A stretch of DNA of 64,000 nucleotides from CAWIMX01 sp963837345 (GTDB taxonomy: Bacteria > Acidobacteriota > Vicinamibacteria > Vicinamibacterales > CAVVIG01), in contig CAWIMX010000001.1 in NCBI GenBank assembly GCA_963837345.1, positions 2,046,001 through 2,110,000 of the forward strand. Direction: 5' to 3'. This document shows positions 63,638 through 64,000 of the stretch, in pieces. The notes under the pieces were generated by a model. The model saw nothing but the letters and a program-made list of their open reading frames with translations, was not told the origin of the DNA and ran no database searches. Positions within the stretch are counted from its first letter, which is position 1; each line of letters starts with the position of its first letter. The position numbers and the translations under genes are program-made.

Positions 63638-64000
63638 ATGCTGCGGGATCGTATCAAACCCGGCGTCCGGATTCTGTTCGTGGGCATCAATCCCGGCCGG
63701 CGCTCGGACGCGATCGGCCATCACTTCGCCGGCTATTCGAACCGCTTCTGGAAACTCCTCTACGAATCGCGCCTGGTCCCCGAGCCGATACGCGCGGAGG
63801 ACGATGGCCGGCTTGCGGAGTGGGGCTACGGCATCACGAACCTCGTGCCCCGGATGACGCCGGGGATCGACACGCTGCGGCCGGAAGAGTACCTCGCAGG
63901 CGCGGAGGTGCTGAGGAAGAAGATCCGGCGGTTCGAGCCGGCACTCGTCGCCGTGGTGGGCGTGACCGTGTTCCGGAGTCTCCTGGGTCTTCGGAGCCGT
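63638..64000 (+). CDS. mug: Mug/TDG-type G:U mismatch-specific DNA glycosylase, 3' truncated by the window
   Basis: 121 codons visible from the ATG at 63638 to the window end. VRILFVGINPGRRSDAIGHH is the catalytic motif (GINPG with Asn acting on water), followed by FAGYSNRFWKLLYESRLVPE, EWGYGITNLVPRMTPGIDTL and PEEYLAGAEVLRKKIRRFEP. The family removes uracil and other damaged pyrimidines opposite guanine. The upstream Rieske remnant shares its frame without a stop, so a fused product is possible, but a start at 63638 fits the family N-terminus. Confidence 0.88.
   Translation, partial: MLRDRIKPGVRILFVGINPGRRSDAIGHHFAGYSNRFWKLLYESRLVPEPIRAEDDGRLAEWGYGITNLVPRMTPGIDTLRPEEYLAGAEVLRKKIRRFEPALVAVVGVTVFRSLLGLRSR

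Overview
The window looks like a chromosomal segment from a GC-rich Gram-negative bacterium of the Acidobacteriota, most likely class Vicinamibacteria. This is inferred from gene content, not from a marker gene. The supporting signs are a PadR regulator paired with an ADOP-type FtsX/MacB permease, an Oar-like TonB receptor with a carboxypeptidase-regulatory N-domain next to a TPR lipoprotein-like partner, an HTH protein with a PD40 propeller, a (kinase)-SUMF1-hydrolase modular protein, and frequent GTG starts with ATGA/GTGA overlaps. No phage, transposase, integrase or CRISPR array was seen.

Layout. 0-8 kb: 5'-truncated SUMF1/hydrolase protein, tadA, a CDF metal transporter, a methyltransferase, an HTH-PD40 protein, an XRE regulator, an OmpA-like protein and tRNA-Ser(CGA). 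8-15 kb: outer-membrane receptor plus TPR protein, then PadR plus ADOP permease. 15-20 kb: a minor-pilin operon (FimT, PilV, PilW and a very large PilX-like protein). 20-26 kb: a second XRE paralogue with a leaderless-type promoter, a GNAT enzyme, a subtilisin-like protease ending in WGDTVVWGN-type repeats, a flippase and a GT2 glycosyltransferase. 26-32 kb: a Crp/Fnr regulator with a divergent small protein, DUF6496, a multi-GAF hybrid histidine kinase, a frameshifted small HTH gene, a response regulator and a DUF5658-like protein.

32-41 kb: a tightly coupled operon pairing an arylsulfotransferase with a PAPS-type sulfotransferase and three membrane proteins. It meets head-on a four-gene signalling operon: REC-HD-GYP, a hybrid kinase with no sensor domain, a lone histidine-phosphoacceptor protein, and an NtrC-type activator. 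41-47 kb: a cytochrome c/copper monooxygenase-like protein with a secreted partner; then a frameshifted TPR gene, ClC channel, MarR, P-II and ankyrin proteins in one operon. 47-64 kb: two cyclophilins, glgB, two MFS transporters, an EVE protein, an acyl-CoA dehydrogenase, a GlsB-DUF1003 fusion, a class V aminotransferase, a cNMP-domain thioredoxin-reductase homologue without CxxC, a MocR regulator, DUF4386, a PHB-depolymerase-like esterase, a decayed Rieske ferredoxin and the start of a Mug-type DNA glycosylase.

The best leads are the sulfation operon, the sensorless phosphorelay cluster, the WGDTVVWGN protease tail, two genes interrupted by single-base insertions, the Rieske remnant fused in frame to the glycosylase, and several perfect palindromes in promoter regions. 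Nothing here is clearly a wholly new defence or mobile system. All family assignments are by eye from motifs, without database searches.
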